Positions 26,001 through 34,272 of a DNA stretch of 64,000 nt are shown piece after piece; position 1 is the first letter of the stretch; every line of letters starts with the position of its first letter. The stretch is from contig CM055895.1 of assembly GCA_029582155.1 (NCBI GenBank), positions 8,056,544 through 8,120,543 on the forward strand, given 5' to 3'. A model generated the notes under the pieces. It worked only from the letters and a program-made list of their open reading frames with translations, was not told the origin of the DNA and made no database searches. Origin of the DNA: Panopea generosa. Taxonomy: Eukaryota > Mollusca > Bivalvia > Adapedonta > Hiatellidae. Both the position numbers and the translations under genes were made by a program.

Positions 26001-29000
26001 CTTGCTATTATCACCAATATTTGAATTAGATATGATCTGTGGAATAACATAGTTATATCCGTAGATGTCCAGAAATTTAACTGCATGTGTAGCTTAATAT
26101 GTGGATATCCCTACATTTCAGCCTTTGCAATAAATAGCAATCTTGCACAGACATTAAATATCAAAAATAAAGACTCAAAACAGTTTTGTAAATTATCAGT
26201 TTATTTTTCATACATCAAAAAGTTACTTTCATTTGACAAATACATAAAAAACACACACAAACTACTTTCTCTTGAGCAGTTTGGAACAATTAGGAATTAT
26301 GATTAGCGGGGGCAAATCAAATGTGCTCCATTTTAAGTTTACAACAATCTAAAAGAGTTCTGGCTAAAATTATTAGTTTGTTCAACATCATTTCAATTGA
26401 ATCACTCTCATCGGAGATATTATATATCATTGGCTGATTAGTTTAAAACAACAGCCTCTGTAATCTTTTATGATAACATTAAAGAGAGGTGATCTGGAAT
26501 ACCCACAGTAATGTTGAAGTAATTACATATTTACCTCCCTTGAAAAATAATTTGCAACTATATATTTCAACTATTTGATTTAAATAATTTGATATCAATA
26601 ATGTGAATAATAAAATCAATTATAAAATACATATCCAAAACAGAGTATTGAGTAATTTTTCTTAGTATTAATTTTCATTGTTTTTGGTTAAGGTCATATT
26701 CTTGGGGACTTAATTTCGTTGAAAACAAATTTTGGAAATTTTTTAAATGTTAGTGTGATCTTTGAGTATTTCTATTACATAATGCTACATGCATTAGATC
26801 AAGATCAAAGCAGATTCAGTCATTACAAATATTCCTTGTAAACAGAAACAATACAAATACAATAGCCATATAGGCAACATTTTAATTAAATACTAAAAAT
26901 ATGTATTGTATTTATCCACACTCATATTTTTTCTTTTAAAAATAGCTACTGGAAGTAACACTGGAAAAATATGTCTATTTTTTAGCGCTTTCAGCAGTGA
27001 TGAAAATGAAATATATGCGAGTAAACATACAACCTCAGATATTGACATGCATATTTTATGTAATGAAATGGATGGAATATTAATACAGTTACAGTATTTT
27101 AACTTAATCAGTGTTATAAATTATGATTTTTTTTTAATGGGTTTAATACCATTTTCAACACATTTCAGGTTATCGATGGCATATCCAGTTTTATTGATGG
27201 AGGAAGTAGTCAGAATAAATCTGAGTAGAACCAACATCCTTTCAAAAGTAACTGGCAAACTTTCTCAAATTAAGTTTTTGGAGCAGGCGGAACTTGAACC
27301 AATGACCTTAGCGGTGATAGGTAAGCGATCTTGAGATGGCGCCTTAGACCACTTTGCCACGGAGGACCCTTAAATTAAAGATTCAAAATTTAAATTCTAC
27401 TTTCATTAGATCTAATAGCAAAATGCACACATATATTAATATACAATCGGACAACATTTAGAGTTAACTGGGAAAGGAAGGTCTACGTTTTAGTATTCAT
27501 ACATCACACACAAACTAATATAAAGCACAGTTCCTTTTTGATATATATATATTTTTACATTAATACATCTTTCATTTAAACTGTAATGGTCACTACTTAA
27601 ACATGATATATGCTTTAAAACATAATTCAGACAAAGTTCCTATCTTGCCTCCTATTAACACACACATTCCCGGCCTTCCTGCCTAAAAACCAAGACCTCT
27701 CTCTCTCCAGTCCAAAACTAAAACTGAAAGTACTGCCCACGATTTGACATAATATTGTTGTTGTATGGTGTTTGGCATCACTTTCAACAATTTTTCAGTC
27801 ATATCACGACGGTGTCTACTTGAGAGAGTATTCTAAGCAATGTCACACTGGAGTATCATGCCGCAGACACATGGTATGATACCCCACCCAGTCACATTAT
27901 ACTGACACCAGGCCGATCAGACCTAGAACTCTCCTCTAAATGCTGAGCTTCAAGTGAGGAAGCTTCTAGTACCATTTTTAAAGTCTTTGGATTAATTGAC
28001 ATAAAAGTGACAGCTAATTCATATACAAGTCACATTCATGCACATGGACAGATATACATAAACCAAGTTCACATCTCTATTTTTAGACCTGTTTACGCTA
28101 TATTTTTGAAAGGCTGTCAGTGTCACTCATCTTATATGACCTCTAAAGTCCCATGAATGCAGGTCTTTTGCCTCATTACATACATATAAATATTATTATT
28201 ATATTTTCCAACTTACTAACATAATGTATTAACTTCATTGATCCAATAATATTCGATCAAACCATTTTAAAAATGATAACTAATGAGTGACTACAACACA
28301 TTAGGTACAGGAAAATGCTATGCAGTACAAATGTAACAAATATTTGCCCACAACCATTTCGCTGGAATTTACTTTTGTTGTCAAGGCAACCCTTGAAATC
28401 AACAAAAATTAGTCCCCCACAAAAATTAATGATTCACAGTATCTCAAATAGAATCTATTTGGTTAGAAATCATTAAAAGTAGACTAGACTGGTTACACAA
28501 TGAAAATTATTGAATTTGTTCTTGTTCCTGATAAATGATATATTTGAGTTATTTGTATTCTTATAGCTGCTCAAATTTGTTAATTAAGATAACAAATGCC
28601 ATATATATACCAGCACAAATTCAATAATGTTTGCTGAGAAAAGCAATTTCAATTTTCAAAAATTACAGGTGACAATTGTTATTAATTACCTACACAAGTT
28701 TGCTTGTTTTAAATACCATACCTTCCTAATTTAGATTTAGAGTCAATTTTAGTTAGGATAGAAGTGTTATATCTCGAATGTAAAAATGGCAGGGTGCTAT
28801 AAAATTAATAGGCAGGTAACTTAGCCCAAAACTTCATAAAAAAGGATGAAATTAATGTATTCCATCTTCATTGTACAACCATGATTGTATTTACTTTGAA
28901 ATTCAATTTTATATAAATATCAGGGAATAAAAATTCCACTTGTCCTATCGTATTTCTGAGACAGGGCGAGAAAAGATTAACACATCATTCGTCCTACAGG

Positions 29001-32000
29001 ACGAGTGCTAAAATTGTAGCTAAACCGGTAGTTTACCTACTTCAATGAATCTTAGTAATTCAGGGGCAGAATGTTTGTTCAGAATCAAGAGCGACTATGT
29101 TGAAAATAAAACCCGAAACTGAAAACTGCAGATTGCGACTACTATAATTATATCGGTATCTTGTATCGTTTGATCCTGGTATTAATTGGTATCCCAACAT
29201 TGTAATGCTGTAAATAAACATGTGCATACATGTGAACCTTTTTGGAAAGCAATGAGGGAGATTGGGTTTTGAAATGAGGGAGATTGGATACAAATGAGGG
29301 AGATTTTTTTTTGCGCAATAAAATTTGAAAATATTGTCATTTCGCTACAATTTTACATAATTTCTTAATAATTCAAGTATATTAAACAATAAAAGATGGT
29401 GTTTGTCATAATATATAGAGAATATCAATTAATAACAAGAGTAATGTAGAATCATGTTTTTTTTATTAAAAATTTCGTTTCTTCATTAAAGCATATAAAA
29501 GTGGGGGGAGGGGGGGAGGATAAACCTTTTTTTTAACTTAGCATTCAAACTTCCTAATAAGTCTGAATCCTAATTTTATTCATCCCAACAACTACTCTAA
29601 TACTACAAATAAGTTTTCTGAATGAATATGAAAGTGACGAAAGTAGCAACTGGTCTATTTTTATTTTGTTTGTAAAAGTTCAACCATGTAAGTGTGATTT
29701 GTCCAAAAAAAAGAGGGTCGGTGGGTAGAAACATTTTTTTAACTTTATTATCAAGTGCTTATGTATATATCTGCTGTATAGAAAATATCCACTTTGATCC
29801 CGGGGTTTTCCCGTCCAATAAAAAAAAACACGGCAAATACCGGAAAATAGCTTGATGTTTAAACCAATATTAGCGCGCCTCGATACCTTATACAAGAAAA
29901 TGGCAAACGATTCGCGATGAATAGATTCCTTGGAGATTCAACAAGAATTTCCTCGTGTTATAAATTAATGCCGAGGAACTTTCAATTTCTACTTTGCAAA
30001 TGATTTAATAATTATAATTGCGTTGATATGTAGAAAGAATAAATACTGTAACTATTTCAGAAACGATTTTGTGTAATTTCTTTTTCGCAGTTTTTCAGAT
30101 TGTTTATCTTTGGTCTTGTTTTTGGTCTTGTGGCACAGTTGTGCTTCGAATTTCAAGTTGCACTTTTCTAAAAATTTCGGACGAGTTAAAGATCGTATTT
30201 GGTAGACAGTTCTATATATTGATTTTCTTTATCGTTGTTTGGGCGGTAAACTATATGAAAACCGATAAGACTACAAGATATATGCCAATTAGTCGTGCTG
30301 TGTCGAATTTAATTGAAACACCTCTCGTGTGTAATCATGTTGAAAGTTTCTGATATCATCTACAATCTGATTGGCTTACAACCGATAAAGGCGGAGCTCA
30401 TGTATCTTGTTCAATATTTAGGACAATGATTGACACTCACAGTGTCAATTAGTTTGTTTTTACAACAAACTGCAGGGGGAGTAAAAATACAATACACAGG
30501 ATATAGTAATTGCGGGAGATTTTGACTCCCGTCTGGGAGTCACAGATTTTCTCTTTGATTCCAGGAGACTCCCGCACAATGCGGGAGAGTTCACATGTCT
30601 GCATGTGATAATGTGTGATAAATATTTACAGACCATTGTCGGCAAAAATCCATTAAATGCGATGTTGTTTATAACAATAAGAACTTAATATCATTTCAGT
30701 CTGAATTATCATGGTGTAATTGATGAGCAAATACATGGTCACAGTTTGGAAAAACGTAATGAGCTCACAAACACTTACCAATTTAATTGAGATTTTCAAT
30801 CAATTCATCAATAACTATAATGCAAGTTTTTAATGAATCTGGTTGTATAAAGCTTAGTATTCTGTTAAATTTTGAAAGAAGATATCATAATGATTGATTC
30901 TAAGAACAAGTTTGTTGTCACACCAGTAGTGTTTTGTTGATTATTTCATACCTGTTTGTAGGACAAGTGAATATGGTAACAGGACAAGTGCATTTAGCAA
31001 GTCACTCATCCAGCAGGACCAGTTGCATACAAAATAATGTTTGTCCCCTGTATTTACTGCTAACTGATTACAATTCAAAAAATTAAATTCCTTTCCAACA
31101 CATTATTTGAGAAAAAAAAATTGGATGAAAATGCACCTTTAAAATGGCAAAAACTCCTGAGAAACTTGAAACACCACACTTCTGATCATTTGTTTAGATT
31201 CAACTGCAATGCAGTGGTTTCTCAGTGATGTTATTCTTTTAAAACATATTTTGTCACTAGTATTTATTTGTGTCACATTAACAAACAGATGTTTATATCA
31301 GAAATTAGCAATGATCCCATATCCCATTAGTACCAAGACCGCGGCGTGGTCTAGTGGTAGAGCGTCCGCCTCCCATGCGGAAGGTCGTGGGTTCAATCCC
31401 CAGCCGGGTCATACAAAAGACTTTTAAAATGGTACTAGAAGCTTCCTCGCTTGACGCTTAGCATTTAGAGGAGAGTTGTAGGTCTGGTCAGCCTGATGTC
31501 AGTATAATGTGACTGGGTGGGGTATCATACCATGTGTCTGTGGCATGATACTCCAGTGTGACAGTGCTTAGAATACTGTCTCAAGTAGACAACGTCGCGA
31601 TATGACTGAAAAATTGTTGAAAGCGACGCTAAACACCATACAACAACAACAACCCATTAGTACCAATAGTGGAGTGCTTGGTCTAGTGGTAGAGCACTGA
31701 AACCAGGATCTTTGTCATGGGTTCAATCCTCTGCTTCAATTATGTCTTAAATGTCCATGACAAATTTATGTGCTTAACCCTTTACTTCATATAGACGCCT
31801 TTGGACACCTAATATAGAAGGCTTAATTTGAATTATTGGGTGAATTATGTTTATATTAAAACAGTGCAGGAAGTGTTCAGATTGCTTGTTACGAGGAATC
31901 TGAACTCTTCCTGCACTGTTTTCAAAGGCCTTCTGTGAATGGTGCGGGAAAACGCGTATCTATGGAGCAAAGTGTTAATACTAATTCTATCCACGAAGAC

Positions 32001-32734
32001 TTGAAGCGTGATTTGCATAAGTTGTAAGGAATTGTTTCACAATCAAAACAACTAAGTTTTAACTTAAACATTTGTGGATTATTCAAAACATATCATAATT
32101 ACTGCCAAGTAAGAAAAGATTTACATAAAAAAATTTCCCTTACTATAAAACTTGATATAGTAAAAAAAGAGTTTGGACTTTTTCTACATCTACATCATAT
32201 ATCAATGTAGTCACATTTGACTATTACGCAACAGGTGGTGCTATGTCAAGAAAGGATAATGAAAGGATAAACAGTAAAACAAGGTTTGATAGTTAAAGGT
32301 CGAAATAAGAATAAAGTGTGTCCAACTACATTTTCGCCTCTTCAGCCCAGACCTCTCTGGTTATGGCGAGCGCTGTGGCACAGCAATGGGAATCAATATA
32401 CTACTTGTTGTTGGACCCTTCTAGACTAGAATGAGAGTGGTGACAACCACTGCTTGTATACTGTATGTACACATTTGTGTTTATCTTCAGTCAGAGACAA
32501 TAATTAACAATTTATAAAAAATGTCTTCCGCGAATACACATAACATATTGTTATTTCCTTTTGACAGACTCATTTTAGGTGTTTGTCAGCACAAACAAAC
32601 AGCCATATGCTTGACATATAATTAAGGAACATAAAACATTTCACTTCATGAAAAGAAACACTGTGACCAATATGAAGACGCATAAACTGCAAATACAAAT
32701 AATGAATTCGTCTAACCTCATCGGAGGAAGCCAT
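1942..32734 (-). CDS. Gene 1: Ser/Arg/Lys-rich nuclear-type protein, six coding exons, unrecognised family
   Basis: Six minus-strand exons join without a phase break: 32734-32717, 25779-25732, 20702-20631, 20006-19500, 6174-6039, 5088-1942. All have AG acceptors and GT donors. The predicted product is at least 1,309 residues. In order: an acidic start reading MASSDE then EDLAALRNAALASM; a short Gln-rich linker; about eight tandem hexapeptides of the form xGFxPQ (about residues 47-115); an RG/Gly-Asn-Phe box (about 150-200); a linker with RPLLLRPQDKW; then more than 1,000 residues of Ser/Glu/Asp/Lys/Arg-rich sequence with poly-Ser runs, SP dipeptides and basic clusters. Composition resembles SR-related splicing or mRNP proteins, so nuclear RNA metabolism is a guess from composition only. 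No RRM, zinc finger or helicase motif was seen. The gene spans about 31 kb, is head to head with MELK, and probably continues past the left edge. Confidence 0.75.
5282..5602. mobile_element. MITE with CAGGGCTCTTG inverted ends and 5-bp duplication
   Basis: The ends CAGGGCTCTTG and CAAGAGCCCTG are inverted repeats. The flanks 5277-5281 and 5603-5607 are both CAATT, a 5-bp target duplication. Length is 321 bp and it is non-coding. It lies in the intron between gene 1 exons 5 and 6. A truncated relative of its left end is at 38880. Confidence 0.7.
5608..6038. other. Intron of gene 1, no recognised feature
   Basis: AT-rich intron between exons 5 and 6. I see no repeat or coding signal. Confidence 0.5.
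6039..6174 (-). CDS. Gene 1 exon 5
   Basis: A 136-bp exon reading VEGNGEKEKPRDEKPRESRP, then LLLRPQDKWASTDGSSQC and STPPKPK. The acceptor (acacacag) ends at 6175 and the donor GTGAGA starts at 6038. It enters in phase 0 and leaves one base, which pairs with the two bases opening exon 6. This is one of the few stretches of the protein that is not low-complexity. Confidence 0.8.
6283..6490 (-). mobile_element. tRNA-derived SINE, family 3
   Basis: Minus-strand copy. The plus strand starts with a T run and ggggtttaacgcca, passes gcatatccagttttactgg, and ends at cggaggaccct, the complement of a tRNA-like head. The same order of motifs recurs at 6517, 6992, 27127, 36620 and, on the plus strand, 58845. 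Confidence 0.6.
6517..6627 (-). mobile_element. Truncated SINE, family 3
   Basis: Carries ggagtttaacatcattttc and ccagttttattggtggagga, then stops near accatggagaaccct. The middle of the family sequence is missing. Confidence 0.5.
6992..7559 (-). mobile_element. SINE family 3 copy interrupted by a SINE family 1 insertion
   Basis: Family 3 motifs (aatggggttttatt, then ccagttttatttgtga) run to 7087 and resume at 7402 (tatttgtgaaggaagacac), ending with the tRNA-like head complement near 7559. The 314 bp between them are a family 1 SINE. Confidence 0.65.
7088..7401 (-). mobile_element. tRNA-derived SINE, family 1, full length, nested
   Basis: On the minus strand the head has an A box (TGGTCTAGTGGTAGAG) and a B box (GGTTCGATCC), a conserved body with CATGTGTCTGCGGCATGATA, and an end with CACCATACAACAACAAC. 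It is flanked by TATTTGTGATGGA (7075-7087) and TATTTGTGAAGGA (7402-7414), a 13-bp target duplication with one mismatch. Other copies are at 27753 and 31337. Confidence 0.85.
7560..7583. repeat. Poly-C tract (24 bases)
   Basis: An uninterrupted run of 24 C directly after the SINE family 3 copy. Read length in this tract may be unreliable. Confidence 0.9.
7796..9611 (+). mobile_element. Pearl/CvA-like non-autonomous element, long tandem core
   Basis: Starts acaagagggtcaaaatgg and ends with an imperfect hairpin, ctcacctgtgagcc...ggctcaggtgagct. Between them lie about nine diverged units of about 150-165 bp, each with caagatggcttgaacaaact and tttctgacaagaagatttt. Tandem core plus unique ends and a 3' hairpin is the layout described for bivalve pearl elements and Helitron-type non-autonomous elements; the family name is inference. 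Non-coding. Confidence 0.7.
9612..10566. other. Intron of gene 1, no recognised feature
   Basis: AT-rich with homopolymer T/A runs near 9990-10020. No coding or repeat family recognised. Confidence 0.4.
10567..11475 (-). pseudogene. Broken copy of an uncharacterised multicopy invertebrate gene
   Basis: The minus strand shows protein-like segments in the order expected of one gene: a Cys-containing start (RCPFCIESLENGHD), then YHQICSVNFRTNRGIPKQF, then HIAVNVDHNIRTVDGLGTF with HGMGIITTETPG and KPIPRVTVSSEDVMAVG. From memory, blocks of the type NVDHNIRT-LDG-TFHGMGII and C-NFRTGKGIP occur together in large families of uncharacterised mollusc and cnidarian proteins that appear to be repeat-borne. 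It is no longer one open frame. It lies inside a gene 1 intron on the same strand. The link to mobile elements is inference. Confidence 0.55.
11775..12426 (+). mobile_element. Non-autonomous element with 147-bp tandem core
   Basis: A hairpin-like start (atcactgaaggtgatgaa, then tacccccc) is followed by about 3.5 copies of a 147-bp unit (taccattgtatgaag at 11833, 11980, 12127 and 12273), a stretch of gaccgaccgac repeats and an end reading gtcgggggtataat. The two ends share an inverted ATACCCCC / GGGGGTAT core. Non-coding. Confidence 0.6.
12428..12570. repeat. Two tandem copies of a 71-bp unit
   Basis: The segment starting ttacataaaatggtgac at 12428 is repeated at 12499 with few differences, including the gtacaaaatatggc and ataatattcggata motifs. 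Confidence 0.75.
13057..14424. mobile_element. Possible TIR element: A ... A' with about 160-bp inverted ends
   Basis: A and A' are inverted copies of about 160 bp bounding a 1.03-kb interior (B), which is the form of a foldback or long-TIR non-autonomous element. The outer ends read gggctcgaattt and aaattcgagccc. I see no clear target duplication. Alternatively B itself is the element and A is captured flank. Confidence 0.5.
15202..16476 (+). mobile_element. Pearl/CvA-like element inserted in arm B'
   Basis: Begins caagagggccaaaatgaccc and ends with the hairpin ctcacctgtaagccttcgg / ctcaggtgagct. The core repeats the 150-165-bp unit of the 7796 copy. The other arm keeps the uninterrupted site, which in this orientation reads aacatatataataacctt. 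The filled site is aacatatataa + element + taacctt, with a 2-bp ambiguity. There is no longer target duplication. Confidence 0.8.
16940..17085 (+). mobile_element. Truncated SINE, family 2
   Basis: Carries the family 2 body: gcgggaaagtatcagttact, gagatggggtgtgctcgagt and ctgttagccctttatggcat. The tRNA head is missing. Confidence 0.55.
17357..17543 (+). mobile_element. SINE family 2, 5'-truncated
   Basis: Body from tgtgtctcattatcattcgt through gatcgtctgttagccctcga to the tail tcaatcaatcaatcaat. The tRNA-like head is absent. Confidence 0.65.
17544..18591. other. Intron of gene 1, no recognised feature
   Basis: AT-rich intron sequence with poly-A and poly-T runs. No repeat family or coding signal recognised. 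Confidence 0.4.
18592..19068 (+). mobile_element. Short pearl-like element with a different core
   Basis: Has the family start (acaagagggccagaatggcc, tcgctcacctg) and end (ggctcacatttgagc, ctcaggtgaactaa), but its core is a different unit of about 120 bp built on agggccataactctgacatt and cttggccag. Confidence 0.6.
19500..20006 (-). CDS. Gene 1 exon 4: xGFxPQ repeats and RG box
   Basis: A 507-bp exon (169 codons, phase 0 at both ends). The acceptor is tttcag and the donor is GTATGT at 19499. It starts EAGFESQ and then repeats a hexapeptide about eight times: PGFTPP, LGFEPH, PGFPPQ, PGFIPQ, PGFTPQ, SGFTPR, PGFLPQ, SGFGPQ. A spacer with PPGFTPEQKNCVNELDEVPY follows, then an arginine/glycine-rich run with RGNFQRGNFKRGRGF, GRGWGRGRG and FNNFNSNF. 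RG boxes of this type often bind RNA and are methylated; that is family knowledge, not seen here. The exon ends AQSALIVIQ. Confidence 0.85.
20025..20176. mobile_element. Tigger/pogo-like MITE next to an exon
   Basis: The ends are agtcaaacctgtcttaagca and gtggttgcttaatggaggtt, which are inverted relatives (AACCTgtCTTAAGCAgCCA type). Length is about 150 bp. Its left end is about 20 bp from the acceptor of gene 1 exon 4, so it supplies the end of that intron. Confidence 0.6.
20631..20702 (-). CDS. Gene 1 exon 3
   Basis: A 72-bp exon, phase 0 on both sides, reading KAAEQEPQGIQVLSSVKQ then AGQPFQ. The acceptor is tgtttttcag and the donor is GTAAAT at 20630. It is short and Gln-rich, and is supported by the matching phase with exons 2 and 4. 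Confidence 0.7.
20771..21610 (+). mobile_element. Degenerate pearl-like element, 3' end missing
   Basis: Starts acaagaggctcaagtgggcc and carries several core units (gtagagggtcacccaaggaa, ttcagataagaagatttt). It breaks off after ttcagaggagatgatg without the terminal hairpin. Confidence 0.5.
22175..22400 (-). mobile_element. Fragment of AAGGTCA-bearing element (family Y)
   Basis: Starts aacaagaaatgtcactggta, the inverse of the family Y 3' end seen at 47870 and 61860, and contains gtgaccttgacctttg and gaccttgacatc, the complement of AAGGTCAAGGTCAC. Confidence 0.5.
22633..22940 (+). mobile_element. SINE family 2, near full length
   Basis: tRNA-like head with a B box (gtgagtttgaatccctg), the body tgtgtctcattatcatttgt and gttagccctcaatgacata, and the tail tcaatcaatcaatcaat. 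Confidence 0.7.
23278..25731. repeat. 30-bp minisatellite, about 80 copies, open in most frames
   Basis: The plus-strand unit is close to aggtgctgtggtgcgggaag + atgcatacac. Because 30 is a multiple of three and the unit has no stop in any frame, long open frames run on both strands (870, 818 and 488 codons on the minus strand; 358, 338 and 297 on the plus). Shorter units that lose a few bases shift phase without creating stops. Blocks repeat at a higher order: a segment with gatgcacattggtg recurs about 234 bp apart (23930, 24164), and one with gctgtggcgaggaag about 207 bp apart (25150, 25357). The array begins at the donor of gene 1 exon 2 and fills the start of that intron. A coding role is unproven. 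Confidence 0.95.
25732..25779 (-). CDS. Gene 1 exon 2
   Basis: A 48-bp exon, phase 0 on both sides, reading EDLAALRNAALASMKS. The acceptor is ttcttttgcag (25782-25780) and the donor is GTATGT at 25731, which is also the first base of the 30-bp minisatellite. A donor two bases earlier (GTGTAT) is possible but would break phase with exon 3. Confidence 0.7.
25780..27126. other. Intron 1 of gene 1, no recognised feature
   Basis: AT-rich intron without a recognisable repeat or coding segment. Confidence 0.4.
27127..27370 (-). mobile_element. SINE family 3, near full length
   Basis: Runs from a T run and aatgggtttaataccatttt through catatccagttttattgatg to ccactttgccacggaggacc, the complement of the tRNA-like head. 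Confidence 0.65.
27753..27995 (-). mobile_element. SINE family 1, head missing
   Basis: Same body and 3' end as the copies at 7088 and 31337 but without the tRNA head. It is flanked by TTGACATAA at 27744-27752 and 27996-28004, so the 5' truncation probably happened at insertion. Confidence 0.75.
28005..28929. other. Intron 1 of gene 1, no recognised feature
   Basis: AT-rich; no coding or repeat family recognised. Confidence 0.4.
29225..30605. mobile_element. Possible foldback or TIR element with CATGTGAAC ends
   Basis: The left end has acatgtgaacc followed by three copies of atgagggagatt. The right end has the inverted gttcacatgt, preceded by a palindromic block in which gcgggagattttgactcccg and gggagtc / gactcccgc pair. 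Inner sequence is unique and non-coding. It lies within a region bounded by acttgtcct / aggacaagt motifs (28937 and 30960). Confidence 0.35.
31337..31652 (+). mobile_element. tRNA-derived SINE, family 1, complete
   Basis: 316 bp between two exact copies of the 14-bp CCCATTAGTACCAA (31323-31336 and 31653-31666). The head has the A box tggtctagtggtagagcg and the B box gggttcaatcc. The body has ccatgtgtctgtggcatgat and the end is gctaaacaccatacaacaac. The perfect duplication points to a fairly recent insertion. It is antisense to gene 1. Confidence 0.9.
31670..31765 (+). mobile_element. tRNA-like SINE head fragment
   Basis: Carries ggtctagtggtagagcac and gggttcaatcctc (A- and B-box like) directly after the family 1 SINE. 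The following sequence does not match that body, so it is a separate, degenerate tRNA-derived piece. Confidence 0.45.
31766..32716. other. Intron 1 of gene 1, 5' part
   Basis: AT-rich. It contains two inverted short motifs (acagtgcaggaagtgttcag near 31861 and ctcttcctgcactgttttc near 31905) that could form a hairpin. Otherwise nothing recognised. Confidence 0.4.
32717..32734 (-). CDS. Gene 1 exon 1, coding part (start codon)
   Basis: Reads ATG then ASSDE, ending at the donor GTTAGA (32716). The start context CTGAAAATGG has A at -3 and G at +4. No upstream ATG is seen in this frame back to about 32800. It leaves phase 0 and joins exon 2 to give MASSDE-EDLAALRN. The donor is weaker than consensus, so this exon is inferred from phase, start context and acidic continuity. 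Confidence 0.55.
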
Positions 32735-33060
32735 TTTCAGTCTAAATTCGCTTGATTTTGTATATACTGGACGTGCATCCGAATGAGAATAATGTTCCAA
32801 AAATTGAATTTACCAAATGCCACCGCATGCAGATACCGACTCCCTTTTCGATTATTGAATTAATTTACCAATAAAAGATGGGAATATACTAGGCCTATTA
32901 TTATATAACATAAACATGATAGAAAAAACAAATTTAATGTTGATCTATTTAAAGATTTGAAATATTAGACATGCAAACAAAGACATTTATTGATGACACG
33001 AATAGGTTTTCATAATTGTATGTATTGTTTTGTATAATACGATTGTGATAATTATAGCAC
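32735..33060 (-). promoter_or_regulatory. Likely 5' UTR and promoter region of gene 1
   Basis: Lies directly upstream of the inferred start codon in the divergent intergenic space. No TATA box or defined initiator could be fixed. Placement rests on position only. Confidence 0.25.
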
Positions 33061-33522
33061 TTGTCGAACGTGTCTTGACCACGTGTAGAATCATCTTTAT
33101 AACCATTTCCTTTTCTCTATCTCTTCTTTAAACTTTTTCTTTTACCTAAACGTTCTTATTAAAGTTATTGTTTCGCTCTATTCTTGTGGGAAAAAAACTT
33201 TTACATTTATGCCATGTTTTATCTCTGTATATATAATTTATGGGAAGAGCCTTAACTTATGTTGGCTCGACCCTACTGTACACATTGTGGTAATAAAATA
33301 TGTTTAAATCAAGGAACTATGGAACATGCATAGTATCAAACCAAGGTTCTCTATTACCCTCAAAGTTCTCGTGTGTTTTTTTTCGCACTATTTAATCAAT
33401 TAATTGACCTTTAAAACCTTCTATTTTATATATAATCTTTATTAGCCTCTAATAATGAAGAGTTACAAAACACACGAAAAAAGAAAAAAAGCAACATACA
33501 ATTATACATTACACTACACTAA

Positions 33523-33581
<59 letters not shown>

Positions 33582-34272
33582 AATAACACACGTTTTCACG
33601 CCCGAACACGCACGGGCATATACACACGAAATAACGAAACGTATGAAGAGAACATGGTAATAAAAATGATCTAAAAAAATAACAAGGACTTTAAAGTATC
33701 ATCCTATGGGGAACAACGACCCAAAATTTGTGAGGTGGGAAACAGAGATAGGCATAGCAAGAATATATACCCACATTCTCCCTTTGTCCCTACTTCTTCC
33801 CTTGCATATTTCTCTTAAAGTGAAATACTGATAATGATAGTTTTATTTATCGTCGACACAGGTTTCCGTTATTGGCCACGCCTCCAGAAGAGTATAAGTA
33901 ACTTTAGATTTTTGAGGATAGTACAGAGATACAGAACTGAGAAACATTTGTAACGTCCCTGGTTCTTTTACATGCCCGGTGTTAAGTATGGGACCTCGAT
34001 TTTTGTTAAAGTCTCATCCAAAAGACTGATTAGTATTTATAGTTGAAGGATTGGGGTCAAACCTGCGATCCGTGAATAACTTACTTCTTCACCTTTCTAC
34101 ATACAATTCATATTTCTGTGTTGTGTTGTAAAAATGTTTTTTTGTTAAAACTAGTATACTGCCTTTTTTGTTAAAAAAATAAACATTTCGTAAAATTTCC
34201 AGCATGTTTTGTTTTCAAACTGTAATATCTTGAATTCATGAGAAAATATTAATAATTGATACTTAGAAATAA
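33061..34272. other. Intergenic, degenerate repeats and a microsatellite
   Basis: A segment ending gtggtaataaaatatg (about 33285-33305) looks like the 3' end of an old retroelement, unclassified. A tetranucleotide repeat follows at 33521. The block with ttacatgcccggtgttaagt (about 33971) resembles an unclassified interspersed repeat. Confidence 0.3.
33521..33583. repeat. (AATA)n microsatellite, about 15 units
   Basis: Uninterrupted aataaataaata repeat. Confidence 0.95.

Noticed and set aside
31337-31410. Possible tRNA gene (A and B boxes present)
   Set aside because: It is the head of a SINE: the same body and tail follow in three copies and target duplications flank it. The cloverleaf is not maintained.
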